A stretch of DNA of 64,000 nt from Pseudomonas sp. A-RE-19 (GCF_019956555.1 NZ_JAHBDQ010000072.1:124001-188000), one strand, 5' to 3'; shown: positions 44,733 through 53,939, counted from the first letter of the stretch. Notes: generated from the letters alone by a model not told the origin. Translations and numbers: made by a program.

Positions 44733-46358
44733 ATGTTTTTGCAAAAGTCCCTGAGAGCGCAAATCCTCGCCCTGTTGAGCGGCAGCCTGTTGGCGATGTT
44801 GCTGATCGCTTTGGCCTGCTTTCACTTTCTGTCCAACGGCGTTCAGAACTACGCGAACCTGATCGAAGGCCCGCTGCACACCTCGCAATTGATCGATGAA
44901 GCCAACCTGCAATTCAAGGTGCAGGTTCAGGAGTGGAAAAACGTCCTGCTGCGCGGCAAGCAACCAGCGGACCTGGACAAATACTGGAAGCAATTCGAGG
45001 ACCGCCAGCGCGACGTACAGGGCATCCTCGCTGAGCTGGCCGGGCAGAAGGGCATCGAGCCGCAACTCAAGACTCGCATCGAACGCCTGCGTGAAGAGCA
45101 TCGTGTATTAGGTGCGGCGTATCAGAAGGGGCGTGATGCCTACGTGGCGGCCGGTGCCGACCCAACGGCCGGCGACAACGCGGTCAAGGGCGTGGACCGT
45201 GCCGCCAGCGAGCAGATGAGCGAGTTGGTCAGTGAGTTGCGCAAGCAGGGCGCCGAGCAATCGACGTTGATCAGTGCCAGCGCCGATCAGACGGTGTTGC
45301 TGGGGATCATCGTGATGTTGGTGTCGGGGCTGTTGATTGGCCTGTTGAGCCTGTGGCTGGTCAACCGCAACCTGGTGGAACCGATCCGCAAACTGATCGA
45401 CTACGTGGCACAACTCAGCCAGGGGCGCTTCGCCGAACGCGTAGCCAGCACCCGTCAGGATGAGTTGGGCAACCTGGCCAAAGCCGCCAACACCTTGCGC
45501 GATTTCCTTGCTGAAACCTTCAGTCGTTTGCAGCGCAGTACGACCGATCTGGACAGCGCCAGTGGCGAGCTGAAATCGATTGCCAGCCTCATGGCCAGCG
45601 GCACCAACGAGCAGTTCAACCGCACCGATCAGGTGGCCACGGCGATGAACGAAATGTCCGCCACCGCGCAAGAAGTCGCGCGCCACGCGGCCGACGCGGC
45701 ACGCGCGGCCGATGATGCCGATCAGTCCGCTCAGCAGGGCGAAAAAGTCATGCAGGGCACCATTCACACCATCACCCAAATGCGCGGTGAAATCGCCAAT
45801 ACCGCCACCGTCATCCGTCGTCTGGAAGCCGACAGTGGGCGCATCGGCAAGGTGCTGGAAGTGATTCGCGGCATCGCCGAACAAACCAACCTGCTGGCGC
45901 TCAATGCGGCGATCGAAGCGGCCCGTGCCGGTGAAGCCGGGCGCGGTTTTGCGGTGGTCGCCGATGAAGTGCGCAGCCTGGCCCAGCGCACGGCAGCGTC
46001 GATCATCGAGATCAACCAGATCATTCAAACCGTGCAAACCGGTGCGGTGGACGCGGCTCAGGCCATCGAAAGCGGCCAGTCGCGCAGTGAGGAAAGCGTC
46101 GAGCAAGTGACCCAGGCCGGCGCCATGCTCGAGCGCATCACCCATGCCGTGGAAGCCATTCGCGACATGAACCGCCAGATCGCCACCGCCGCCGAAGAAC
46201 AGACCTCGGTGGCCGAAGACATTTCGCGCAACCTCACCGAAATCACCAGCATCGCCAGCACCAACCTGGACAACGTGCAGCGCACCGAAGCGGCCAGCCA
46301 CAATCTGCATGGCTTGTCGGGGCAGTTGAATGAAGTGACGGCGCGGTTGAGCGCCTAG
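44733..46358 (+). CDS. Methyl-accepting chemotaxis protein
   Basis: 541-aa chemoreceptor. TM1 (ILALLSGSLLAMLLIALACFHFL), a periplasmic four-helix sensor of about 150 aa, TM2 (TVLLGIIVMLVSGLLIGLLSLWLV), HAMP and the cytoplasmic signalling tip with the invariant IEAARAGEAGRGFAVVADEVR hairpin. ATG 44733 gives a normal N-terminus (MFLQKSLRAQ); ATG 44718 is an alternative. The ligand is unknown. The 44456-44732 gap shows no feature beyond leader sequence. Confidence 0.92.
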   Translation: MFLQKSLRAQILALLSGSLLAMLLIALACFHFLSNGVQNYANLIEGPLHTSQLIDEANLQFKVQVQEWKNVLLRGKQPADLDKYWKQFEDRQRDVQGILAELAGQKGIEPQLKTRIERLREEHRVLGAAYQKGRDAYVAAGADPTAGDNAVKGVDRAASEQMSELVSELRKQGAEQSTLISASADQTVLLGIIVMLVSGLLIGLLSLWLVNRNLVEPIRKLIDYVAQLSQGRFAERVASTRQDELGNLAKAANTLRDFLAETFSRLQRSTTDLDSASGELKSIASLMASGTNEQFNRTDQVATAMNEMSATAQEVARHAADAARAADDADQSAQQGEKVMQGTIHTITQMRGEIANTATVIRRLEADSGRIGKVLEVIRGIAEQTNLLALNAAIEAARAGEAGRGFAVVADEVRSLAQRTAASIIEINQIIQTVQTGAVDAAQAIESGQSRSEESVEQVTQAGAMLERITHAVEAIRDMNRQIATAAEEQTSVAEDISRNLTEITSIASTNLDNVQRTEAASHNLHGLSGQLNEVTARLSA

Positions 46359-46469
46359 TGAAATGGGCTATGTACCGGTTTGGTTACCGAGTCGGTACAC
46401 AGTCACTCTCAAGTTCGTGCCGTGCCCGTCGATGACGGATTTACCCAAACGCCACATTGGATAAATCCC

Positions 46470-46904
46470 ATGGTCAGCATCAGCTCCGTTTCGATCAACC
46501 AGACCCTGTCGACCCCTTCAAGCAAAACCGCGATCAGCGACAGCACCGAAGACACCTCAGTCGCAGCGACGACTGAGGCGTCCAGCGACACCACCAAGGT
46601 TGCCGCTGGCGGTGCACCTGCGTCGAGCGACAGCAGTTCCAGCAGTAGCGAATCCGATACGGTGAAAGAGTTGCGCAAGCAACTCGCCGAGCTGCAAAAG
46701 CAATTGCAGGAACAACAGCAGCAACTGCAAGCGGCCCAGGCCAAGCAGGAAAGCGCTGAAGCCAAAGCTGCGAACGTCGCGGCGGCTCAGTCGCAGGTTG
46801 CGGCCACTTCGGCTTCAGTGCAGACGGTAACGGCGTCGTTGTTGCAGGCGTTGCAGGATGAGGGGGGCAGCACGTCGGGCTCGGTGGTCAGCACCACCGC
46901 TTAA
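46470..46904 (+). CDS. Ser/Thr-rich coiled-coil hypothetical protein
   Basis: 144-aa protein of low complexity. Residues 1-60 are Ser/Thr/Asp-rich and probably disordered. Residues about 62-110 form a Gln/Leu/Lys coiled coil (KELRKQLAELQKQLQEQQQ) and the tail is Ala/Ser-rich. No signal peptide. Not recognised. The TAA stop overlaps the stop of the convergent histidine kinase (shared CTTAAG). Confidence 0.65.
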   Translation: MVSISSVSINQTLSTPSSKTAISDSTEDTSVAATTEASSDTTKVAAGGAPASSDSSSSSSESDTVKELRKQLAELQKQLQEQQQQLQAAQAKQESAEAKAANVAAAQSQVAATSASVQTVTASLLQALQDEGGSTSGSVVSTTA

Positions 46905-48076
46905 GTCCGTGGCGGCAAGCTGAAGGTAAACGTCGTGCCTTGTTGCTCGGTCGATAGCACTTCCAGTTTCCCGGCATGGGACTGCGCAATCTGACTGGCA
47001 ATGTACAACCCCAACCCGAGGCCGGCCTGCGGTGTTGTGCCGGCTGGTCGCGAGTAGGGCTGGAACAGGTGCGGCAGCGCATCCTCGGCAATCCGCCCGT
47101 GGTTTTTTACGCTCAGCACAAAGTGTCCTTCCTTGACCTGCGCACTGACCTCGATCGGGCCATCGGGAGTTCCGTGGACAACGGCATTCGCCAGCAGATT
47201 GGAGAGCAATTGCGTGACCCGTTCGCGGTCGCAATGGATGTCGCTCAGGTCGCCAATCGACGACTGAATGATGCGTTTAGGGTGAATGCTCTGGATCTCG
47301 GAAATCACATGCCGTAATGCATCGCCCAGGTCCGGGCACGGTTCGATGTTCACCGGAATGCCTCGGCCCAGTGAACCCCGCGCAAAGTCCAGCACGTCGT
47401 CCACCAGTTTGGTCGCCCGTTGGGCGCTGGTGAGGATGTGTTGGGCCCGTTGCTCATTCGCCGGGTCGGACAGTTTGCGCAGGAGCATTTCGGCGCCGGC
47501 GCTGATGGCGAACAAGGGGTTGCGCAGGTCATGGCCGAGCACGGCGATGAATTGTTCGCGCAGTTCGGCGGTTTGGCGTTCCTTGATCAGCGCCGCTTCA
47601 GTGCGCTGCAGGTTTTCTTCGGCCTCGATCTGCAGCGCGAGCATCCGGGCGAACGATTCCATGGTGCTCTGAATCGTGCTGGACTTGAGCGGCGCAGGAT
47701 CGGGATCAAGGGCGCAAAGGGTGCCGAAAAAGCGTCCGTCGGTGCGCAATATCGGCACGGCAATGCAGCTTTCGAATGGATAGGTGCGGGGCGTGGGGGG
47801 ATCGCGGTAGAGCGGGTCTTCACTGGCCTTGTCGATGACCACCGAGTGGCCCTGGCGGATTTCGTGGCACAGGGTGGAAACCAGCTCCAGTTCACCACCT
47901 ACCTGCAAACCGAAACCCAGTCGATCGAGCACCGCACAGGCGGTCCAGGTGTTTTCGGTAACACGGGCCACCGCCGCGAACCGCAAGCCAGTCAGCTCAC
48001 TGATCACCTGAAGAATTGCCGGCACCGCGCTGATCCGGCTGATCGTGGCGATGTCTGCTGCCGCTGTTTGCCCCAT
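46901..48076 (-). CDS. GAF-domain sensor histidine kinase
   Basis: 391-aa soluble kinase. An N-terminal GAF domain (about residues 20-160, IQVISELTGLRFAAVARV) is followed by the H-box FIAVLGHDLRNPLFAIS, N-box LLSNLLANAVVHG and G-box GLGLGLYIAS. No TM helices, so an intracellular signal is sensed. No cognate response regulator is adjacent (orphan). The H-box is of the bacteriophytochrome-like type but no chromophore Cys is evident. Confidence 0.88.
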   Translation of the reverse strand: MGQTAAADIATISRISAVPAILQVISELTGLRFAAVARVTENTWTACAVLDRLGFGLQVGGELELVSTLCHEIRQGHSVVIDKASEDPLYRDPPTPRTYPFESCIAVPILRTDGRFFGTLCALDPDPAPLKSSTIQSTMESFARMLALQIEAEENLQRTEAALIKERQTAELREQFIAVLGHDLRNPLFAISAGAEMLLRKLSDPANEQRAQHILTSAQRATKLVDDVLDFARGSLGRGIPVNIEPCPDLGDALRHVISEIQSIHPKRIIQSSIGDLSDIHCDRERVTQLLSNLLANAVVHGTPDGPIEVSAQVKEGHFVLSVKNHGRIAEDALPHLFQPYSRPAGTTPQAGLGLGLYIASQIAQSHAGKLEVLSTEQQGTTFTFSLPPRT

Positions 48077-48186
48077 ATCCGTCGTTCTCTACTTCAACAT
48101 GCCGAATGGTCTGGAGGGATTCTAGCGGGCTTGCGCGAAATGGCGCGACTTCGTTCGTCACTTCCGCGGATGGGCTGACGCCGAAC

Positions 48187-48228
48187 GCAAAAAAGCCGCA
48201 CGACCCGAAAGTCGTGCGGCTTTTTTGC
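48187..48228 (-). terminator. Bidirectional terminator
   Basis: Perfect dyad AAAAAAGCCGCACGAC/GTCGTGCGGCTTTTTT, located after the PepSY gene on the minus strand. Confidence 0.88.
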
Positions 48229-48235
48229 AGTTCAA

Positions 48236-48541
48236 TCACGAGTCTTGTTTGTTGCTCAGTACCTTGCCGGTGGTGGCATCAAAGTCCACGTCCCACTCGG
48301 TGCCGTCAGCCCTGCGCAGTTCAACTTCATATTCATAACCGTTGAAGTGGTTATCCAGGTCGGTGTCGGTAATCGTGGCACCCGGGTGCAACTTCAGGGC
48401 GGCCTGGTTCAGTTCTTCCAGGGGTTTGATTTTGCCACTCTTGACCAACTCAGGGATCTGGTCGACACGAACGTCAGCCTGGGCCAGGCCAGCGGTGAGG
48501 GTCAGGGCAGCAGCGGTGAACAGGGCAGTTAAGGTTTTCAT
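48236..48541 (-). CDS. PepSY domain periplasmic protein
   Basis: 101-aa secreted protein: signal peptide MKTLTALFTAAALTLTAGLA with cleavage after AQA, then a PepSY domain (DNHFNGYEYEVELRRADGTEWDVDFDATTGKVL). PepSY domains are proposed protease or ligand-binding modules; small stand-alone ones often accompany sensor kinases. Monocistronic, terminated. Confidence 0.88.
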   Translation of the reverse strand: MKTLTALFTAAALTLTAGLAQADVRVDQIPELVKSGKIKPLEELNQAALKLHPGATITDTDLDNHFNGYEYEVELRRADGTEWDVDFDATTGKVLSNKQDS

Positions 48542-48633
48542 TAAGTTCTTTCCTTGGATGAACTGTTTAAGTGCGATCAGGTTAAACAGCGCAACTTAAT
48601 TCACCCTTAATTGCTCGTGGCGTCGGCTTAAAA

Positions 48634-48727
48634 GCTTCGCGGGCAAGCCTCGCTCCTACAGGTTACGTGGCGATCACCATATTGTGGTGTAACACTAACT
48701 TGTGGGAGCGAGGCTTGCCCGCGAAGC
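48634..48727. repeat. REP doublet, family A variant
   Basis: GCTTCGCGGGCAAGCCTCGC inverted against GGGAGCGAGGCTTGCCCGCG. Confidence 0.85.
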
Positions 48728-48745
48728 AGGCGCCACGGTCTCGAA

Positions 48746-49873
48746 TCAATACCCGTTGTTCTGCAACAACTGCGCAACGCTCGCCGCTGCCGGACGCTTA
48801 TAGAACTTCAGCAGTTCGCTGGCGCGGTTGGTGAAGATGCCATCGACGCCGGCATCCGCCACTTTCTGATAGTCCACGGCATCGTCGATGGTGTAGACGT
48901 GTACCAGCAGGCCCTGATCGTGGGTGAACTGGTTCATCCAGGGTTTCACCAGGTCCGAATAGCTCTGATCGCCACCCTTGGTCAACGCAGCCGAAGGCCC
49001 GGTGCCGATAGCGCCCTGGGCCTTGGCGTACTCGACCCATTGCTGGAATTCGGCTTTGTCTTTTGGCTCCTGCCTGGCGTAGTAGGTCGCTTTGTCCTTG
49101 TCACCGGACTCGGCGAAGGTCACTTTGGATTTCGGCTCGATGCTGCCTTCGCCCACCCACAACAGCAGGATTTTCGGCACTTGCGGCATTTCTTTCTCGA
49201 GCAGTTCGAGGCTGCTCTTTTCGAAGGTTTGCAGCACCACTTTGCCTTTGCCCTGGCCGACCGCCAGTTCGCTCTTCGCCAGTTTTGAGCCGGTCGGGCT
49301 CAGCCAGCCGCGATCCTGGAGCTTATCCTTGAGATCGCGTTCGATGCCGGGAAACTGCTTTGGCTCTTTGGTCTCGATATACAGGCCAGGCTTGTGCAGC
49401 GGATTGCCTTGGGCGATGTCGATGATTTCATCCAGGGTCAGGATCTTCAGACCCGCGTAGGACGGACGCGCGCGATCCGGGTAAGCGCTGTTGAACCAGC
49501 TGCCGGCATCCAGGGTTTTGAGTTCGGCGATAGTGAATTCGTTGGCGGGGCTGTCCTTGCGCTCCGGGAACTTGGTGGCGACGTCGGTGGTGCGTTGCAG
49601 GTTGTTGTCGTGCAGGGCGAACAGCACGCCATCCTTGCTGCGTTGCAGGTCCATTTCCAGGTAGTCGGCACCCAGATCGCGAGCCAGTTTGTAGGACGCG
49701 GCGGTGGATTCCGGTGCATCGAAGGATGCGCCACGGTGGGCAATCACCGCCGGGTGCGGAATGCCCAGGCGGGTCGCCAGAGCGGTGGGGCTTGGCTCGT
49801 TGGCGGCCTGTGCCTGGCCGAGTCCGAGCATCAGGCTCAGCAGCAGGGCGCTCTTGGTGAAGGTGGCAGGCAT
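48746..49873 (-). CDS. glpQ: Periplasmic glycerophosphodiester phosphodiesterase GlpQ
   Basis: Hydrolyses glycerophosphodiesters to glycerol-3-phosphate. The 375-aa TIM-barrel enzyme has signal peptide to about residue 23 (LSLMLGLGQAQA), catalytic HRGASFDAPES (His, Glu), LEMDLQRSKDGVLFALHDN and KPGLYIETKEP. Phosphate limitation control is common in the family, but no clear pho box was found here. The 49874-50109 gap is 236 bp of leader without recognised motifs. Confidence 0.92.
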   Translation of the reverse strand: MPATFTKSALLLSLMLGLGQAQAANEPSPTALATRLGIPHPAVIAHRGASFDAPESTAASYKLARDLGADYLEMDLQRSKDGVLFALHDNNLQRTTDVATKFPERKDSPANEFTIAELKTLDAGSWFNSAYPDRARPSYAGLKILTLDEIIDIAQGNPLHKPGLYIETKEPKQFPGIERDLKDKLQDRGWLSPTGSKLAKSELAVGQGKGKVVLQTFEKSSLELLEKEMPQVPKILLLWVGEGSIEPKSKVTFAESGDKDKATYYARQEPKDKAEFQQWVEYAKAQGAIGTGPSAALTKGGDQSYSDLVKPWMNQFTHDQGLLVHVYTIDDAVDYQKVADAGVDGIFTNRASELLKFYKRPAAASVAQLLQNNGY

Positions 49874-50109
49874 GGTCGAAGTCCTTTTGCGTTAGATTTT
49901 CTAAGACGTCTCTTTTAACAACTGAACGCCGCTTGCGCTATCGCAAGACCGACATAAACGTGTTTAAAGCAGATCTTTTCTGCGCTTTTGTGCGGTTCTT
50001 TGCAGTACTCTTGGCCCCGGCTATTTCCCCGGCAGAGGGAAATCCGTTCGCTTGCCCTGCGTGTAAACCATCGATCACCGGTCCTTTACGACCTTCTGTG
50101 AGGTTTATC

Positions 50110-50436
50110 ATGCGCATCACTTCCCAGCTCATTTGCCAGGCCGCCGACCAACTCAAAGGCTTCGTCGGCCTCAATCGCAAGACTGGCCAATACATCGTTC
50201 GTTTCAGCGAAGACTCGTTCGGCATGGACGTGGCTGATGACGGCATCATCCCCACCAGTGAATTCGTCTGGGTTCCCGGCCCCGAGCAGGCCATGACGCT
50301 CAAGCGCGAACTGATTCAGTTGCTGCTGGACCAGAACATCGACGACCGGATCAACATCACTGAACCGTTGCGGGTGTACATGAATCGGCGGGAAGTGCCG
50401 CAGATTACGGCGGTGAGGAGTTTGGTGCGGGGTTGA
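50110..50436 (+). CDS. Conserved hypothetical protein
   Basis: 108-aa soluble protein of unknown family. It starts MRITSQLICQAADQLKGFVGLN after GAGGTTTATC; two beta-strand-like segments (TGQYIVRFSEDSFGMDV) and a helix (MTLKRELIQLLLDQNI) are visible. The frame extends upstream to 49933 but that part is atypical. No function assigned. Confidence 0.6.
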   Translation: MRITSQLICQAADQLKGFVGLNRKTGQYIVRFSEDSFGMDVADDGIIPTSEFVWVPGPEQAMTLKRELIQLLLDQNIDDRINITEPLRVYMNRREVPQITAVRSLVRG

Positions 50437-50458
50437 ATATTGCGGTGATTTGGCTGGC

Positions 50459-50540
50459 CCCATCGCGAGCAGGCTCGCTCCCACATTGGTTTTGTGATCG
50501 ACACATAATTAATGTGGGAGCGAGCCTGCTCGCGATGGGG
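50459..50540. repeat. REP doublet, family A
   Basis: Inverted GTGGGAGCGAGCCTGCTCGC pair with a short loop between convergent genes. Confidence 0.87.
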
Positions 50541-50560
50541 CCTAAAGCACACCGCAACTG

Positions 50561-50884
50561 TTACTGCTCAAACAGATACGCCCGCTCAACCCTGCACACC
50601 CGCGTATGACACGCCGCATACCAGGTCGAACGCCCGCGCTCACGAATCGCGCTGTGCTCAGGATGGTGTTTCCAGGCCAGGATCGCCGCTTCGCTGGCCC
50701 AGTAGGACACCGTAATCCCAAGCCCATCCGCACCCCGAGCCGACTCCACGCCAAGGAAGCCGGGTTGCTCACGGGCCAGTTCCACCATGCGTTCGGCGGC
50801 CTGTTCGTAACCATGATCGCCGTCGGTGCGCAGCGAGGTGAAAATCACTGCGTAGTAGGGGGTTGCAGGTGTCTGGGCGATCAT
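50561..50884 (-). CDS. Antibiotic biosynthesis monooxygenase (ABM)-like protein
   Basis: 107-aa dimeric ferredoxin-like-fold protein: YAVIFTSLR..., ARGADGLGITVSYWASEAAILAWKHHPEH. ABM domains act on quinones or haem-like substrates; this one resembles the YqjZ/Lsr-type small monooxygenase-like proteins. It overlaps the amidotransferase gene by four bases (ATGA), so they are translationally coupled. Confidence 0.8.
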   Translation of the reverse strand: MIAQTPATPYYAVIFTSLRTDGDHGYEQAAERMVELAREQPGFLGVESARGADGLGITVSYWASEAAILAWKHHPEHSAIRERGRSTWYAACHTRVCRVERAYLFEQ

Positions 50885-51588
50885 GGTTTTTGCCTCGCAC
50901 AGGCCTCGATCAACGCCCGGACCAACGGCGGCAAAATGCCCATGAGCGCGGCGCGTTCCGGTTGGAACAGCGTCGCGACGAAGAACGGATGACCCTTTAG
51001 CTCCACCGCCCGCATATCCCCCGCTGAATCGTGGCCAACGGCGTGCAACTGTTGCTTCAGGAGCTCCCGTTCAAACTCGGGATTCACGCCATAACGGCAG
51101 TGATATCCCTCACGAATCTCCGCGCTTTCGTACGCCTTGGCGATCAACGAGCCTTCAACCAAGTGAATGCTGTCGACCGCCTCCACCAGCGAACAGGTCA
51201 GCGGCGTGAGTAACGCCCGCGTCGCCTCGGGCGAGGTCTCGCCGTGTTCGGCATCTTCCCAACCCAGAACATTGCGGGCAAATTCGAGTACCGCGTGCTG
51301 AAAGCCGCCACAAGTGCCGAGGAACGGTCGCTGCTGCTCACGCGCAAAACGAATCGCCCGTAGCGCGCCGTCCATGTCGCGATAAGGGCTGCCGGGTACG
51401 CACCAGAAGCCATCGAAGTCATCCAGTGGCGTCTCGGCGTTGATGCTGTCGGTGGCCAGCCATTGAAACTGTATGTCCTTGCCTGAGTGTTCGGCGGCCA
51501 TGCCGAGGGCGACGGGAATGGCTTGGTGGGCGGTGACCTGAGGGTCGTGATCGCCGATCAGGGCAATGCGGATGGCGCTGGTTTCCAT
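50881..51588 (-). CDS. Stand-alone class I glutamine amidotransferase (CTP synthase C-terminal-like)
   Basis: 235-aa GATase-1 domain without the CTP synthase synthetase part. Nucleophile Cys in LGTCGGFQHAVLEF; HPFFVATLFQPER carries the catalytic His/Glu region. Known in annotation as CTP synthase C-terminal region-related (seleno)protein; substrate unknown. ATG 51588 follows. It is divergent from a LysR gene and coupled to the ABM gene. Confidence 0.82.
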   Translation of the reverse strand: METSAIRIALIGDHDPQVTAHQAIPVALGMAAEHSGKDIQFQWLATDSINAETPLDDFDGFWCVPGSPYRDMDGALRAIRFAREQQRPFLGTCGGFQHAVLEFARNVLGWEDAEHGETSPEATRALLTPLTCSLVEAVDSIHLVEGSLIAKAYESAEIREGYHCRYGVNPEFERELLKQQLHAVGHDSAGDMRAVELKGHPFFVATLFQPERAALMGILPPLVRALIEACARQKP

Positions 51589-51666
51589 GAGTGATCTCGA
51601 CGCTTGTTGATTCCTGGCCCCCACTATAGATTGGCGTTCACGCAATCAATATTGGCGTTATCCCAA

Positions 51667-52545
51667 GTGATCAATGCAGCGACGCACTATCGATTGGACT
51701 ACCCGGACCTGTCCCTGATCCTCGCCCTGGTGCGTGGCGGATCTCTGGCGCGGGCATCGGCGTTGTTGAAAGTCGACGTCTCGACGGTGTTCAGAGCCGT
51801 CCGCCGACTGGAAGCCGCGCTGGGCCAGCAACTGTTCGAAAAGAGCCGCGCCGGTTACCTGCCGACCACTCTGGCGCAGACGCTGGCCGAGCAGGCTGAA
51901 CGCGCCGAACAAGCGCTGGAGGCGGCGCGCATTGGCGTGGAGCAGGGCGGTGAAATCATCAGCGGCACGGTGCGCCTGACGTGCACCGATTCAGTCCTGC
52001 AAAGTGTGTTGTTGCCGGCGCTGGCGCGGTTCATGCCGTCCTATCCGGCGCTGACCATTGAACTGTGCACCTCCAACGACTTCGCCAACCTCAGCCGCCG
52101 CGATGCCGACATCGCCTTGCGGCTGACCCGCACGCCCCCCGAACATTTGGTGGGTCGGCGTCTGGCGGATATTTCCTACCGGGTCTGTGCCAGCACGGCG
52201 TATCTGCAATCAGTCGATTCCCACGACCTGGCCGCTTTGACCTGGATTGCCCCGGACGACTTTCTGCCTGATCACCCCACCGTCGCATGGCGGCGTCAGC
52301 AGTTGCCCGGTGTGACACCCGGTTATCGCTGCAACAGCATGTTGTCGGTGACTGAGTTAGTGCGCGCCGGGCTGGGTGTCGCGGCGTTGCCGGACTTCCT
52401 CATCGGTGAAGGCCTGCAACCATTGACCGAGCCTTTGCACGGTTACGACACCGCACTGTGGTTGCTGACCCGCCCGGACTGCCGTGCGTTGCGCTCGGTG
52501 GTGACGTTGTTCGATGAGTTGGGGCGGGCGCTGAAGTGGCCTTGA
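51667..52545 (+). CDS. LysR family transcriptional regulator
   Basis: 292 aa from GTG 51667. HTH region LSLILALVRGGSLARASALLKVDVSTVFRAVRRLE, then a PBP2 effector domain. Divergent from the amidotransferase/ABM unit across 78 bp, the probable target. The start is uncertain: GTG 51667, TTG 51694 and the upstream ATG 51604 are all possible. Confidence 0.8.
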   Translation: MINAATHYRLDYPDLSLILALVRGGSLARASALLKVDVSTVFRAVRRLEAALGQQLFEKSRAGYLPTTLAQTLAEQAERAEQALEAARIGVEQGGEIISGTVRLTCTDSVLQSVLLPALARFMPSYPALTIELCTSNDFANLSRRDADIALRLTRTPPEHLVGRRLADISYRVCASTAYLQSVDSHDLAALTWIAPDDFLPDHPTVAWRRQQLPGVTPGYRCNSMLSVTELVRAGLGVAALPDFLIGEGLQPLTEPLHGYDTALWLLTRPDCRALRSVVTLFDELGRALKWP

Positions 52546-52551
52546 GTCGGA

Positions 52552-53097
52552 TCACGCCTTCGGCGGCTCTTTGCCTACGAAGTGTTGATGCATTTCCGAG
52601 GTCAGGCTTTCGATGCGCTCGGTCAGGGTCTTGGTGATTTCGGTGAGCCGAGTGTTTTGCTCCAGCAGTTCCAACAGTTGCGCGGTGTGTCGCGCAGCCT
52701 GAGCCTGACGATCGCTGTTGGCCACGGCCAAGGCTTCACGATGTCGCGCATCGGCGTCTGACTGGGCCTTGTCCCGCGCCGCTTGACGCGTCTGGGCCAG
52801 CAGAATCAGCGGCGCGGCATAGGCCGCTTGCAGGCTGAACGCCAGGTTGAGCAGGATGAACGGGTACACATCAAAATTTGTCACGCCGAACACGTTCAGG
52901 CACATCCAGATCACCACAATCAGGGTCTGGGCGCCAAGAAACATCGGTGTGCCGAAGAACCGCGCAAACGCCTCGGCGCGCAGGGCAAAACGGTCGGTAC
53001 CGAAAGTGGGTGCCAGATGAGCGTGGGGGCGATGGAAGCGCAGGTGATCGACGGGGCCGGTAGGTTCTATATTGGTTTCGCGGGTCGGGGTGCTCAT
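52552..53097 (-). CDS. DUF1003 family membrane protein
   Basis: 181-aa protein with two TM helices (MFLGAQTLIVVIWMCLNV and FILLNLAFSLQAAYAAPLILL), the DUF1003 core, and a C-terminal coiled coil (RHTAQLLELLEQNTRLTEITKTL). Function unknown. Convergent with the LysR gene (six-base gap). Confidence 0.85.
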   Translation of the reverse strand: MSTPTRETNIEPTGPVDHLRFHRPHAHLAPTFGTDRFALRAEAFARFFGTPMFLGAQTLIVVIWMCLNVFGVTNFDVYPFILLNLAFSLQAAYAAPLILLAQTRQAARDKAQSDADARHREALAVANSDRQAQAARHTAQLLELLEQNTRLTEITKTLTERIESLTSEMHQHFVGKEPPKA

Positions 53098-53236
53098 GGT
53101 GCTCTCTGCATGGCGCTGGGACTGAGCACACTATAGCGCCAGCACCAGTTTCATTCTGAAACACATTTAGGTGTTTCTACTCAGAACGACCGGTCAGCGA
53201 TAAAGCGGCGGACATTGTCATTTCTTGCAGCTCGAC

Positions 53237-53845
53237 TCAGAGCTCATAACAGGCCAGGAACATGTCCAGCGCCGACTCCACAACGGTGTGCTGCATCTCA
53301 GGTGACAAGCCTGGCTGGCCCATGGATACCTGCGGCCAGAACGCAAAGGACTTGAGCAGTCCCTGGACCTGTTGCGCGGCGAACTCGGGTGCGACCGGTC
53401 TCAATAGGCCATCGGCCTGGGCAGCGCGAATCCACACGGTCAGGCCTTCTTCGCGCTCACCCATACGGGCGACCATGTTCTGCGCGCGCTCGGGAGAGTG
53501 GATGGTGGCGGCGATCGCCACTCGCGCCAGGTCGAGAAAATTGTCATCGGCCAGCATCTGCAGTTTCGCCTGCAACATCTGGCGCAACTGATCGCGCAGG
53601 GGCAGGTCAGGGCGGTAGGCCGTTTCCTGTTCAGCCGTCACCCGCGCCCACAATTGATTGAGAATTTCGGCGAACAACTCTTCCTTGCTCGGGAAGTGGT
53701 TGTACACCGTGCGCTTCGATACACCGGCGGTGGCGGCGATCTTGTCCATGCTGGTGATGTCGAAACCGTTGGCACGGAATTCGGCAATCGCTGCCTGAAT
53801 GATGGCTTCGCGTTTACGGTCGGTGAGGCGCTGTGGAGCTGTCAT
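53237..53845 (-). CDS. TetR family transcriptional regulator
   Basis: 202 aa. N-terminal HTH (KREAIIQAAIAEFRANGFDITSMDKIAATAGVSKRTVYNHFPSKEELF), variable C-terminal ligand domain (AefR-like). Divergent from the metallo-hydrolase gene across a 213-bp gap holding two matching 16-bp dyads. Confidence 0.9.
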   Translation of the reverse strand: MTAPQRLTDRKREAIIQAAIAEFRANGFDITSMDKIAATAGVSKRTVYNHFPSKEELFAEILNQLWARVTAEQETAYRPDLPLRDQLRQMLQAKLQMLADDNFLDLARVAIAATIHSPERAQNMVARMGEREEGLTVWIRAAQADGLLRPVAPEFAAQQVQGLLKSFAFWPQVSMGQPGLSPEMQHTVVESALDMFLACYEL

Positions 53846-53876
53846 AAATACGCTTCGAAAGGAAAAATCGGAGAAT

Positions 53877-53892
53877 TACACTCGGCAGTTTA
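53877..53892. promoter_or_regulatory. Putative TetR operator, copy 1
   Basis: TACACTCGGCAGTTTA, an imperfect dyad 32 bp upstream of the TetR start codon. It shares TACACT..CAGT.TA with copy 2. Confidence 0.5.
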
Positions 53893-53923
53893 CTTGTGAT
53901 CGGCTTTGATGCAACCTTGAAAC

Positions 53924-53939
53924 TACACTGTGCAGTGTA
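53924..53939. promoter_or_regulatory. Putative TetR operator, copy 2
   Basis: TACACTGTGCAGTGTA with perfect 7-bp arms. It starts 47 bp after copy 1. Confidence 0.6.
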
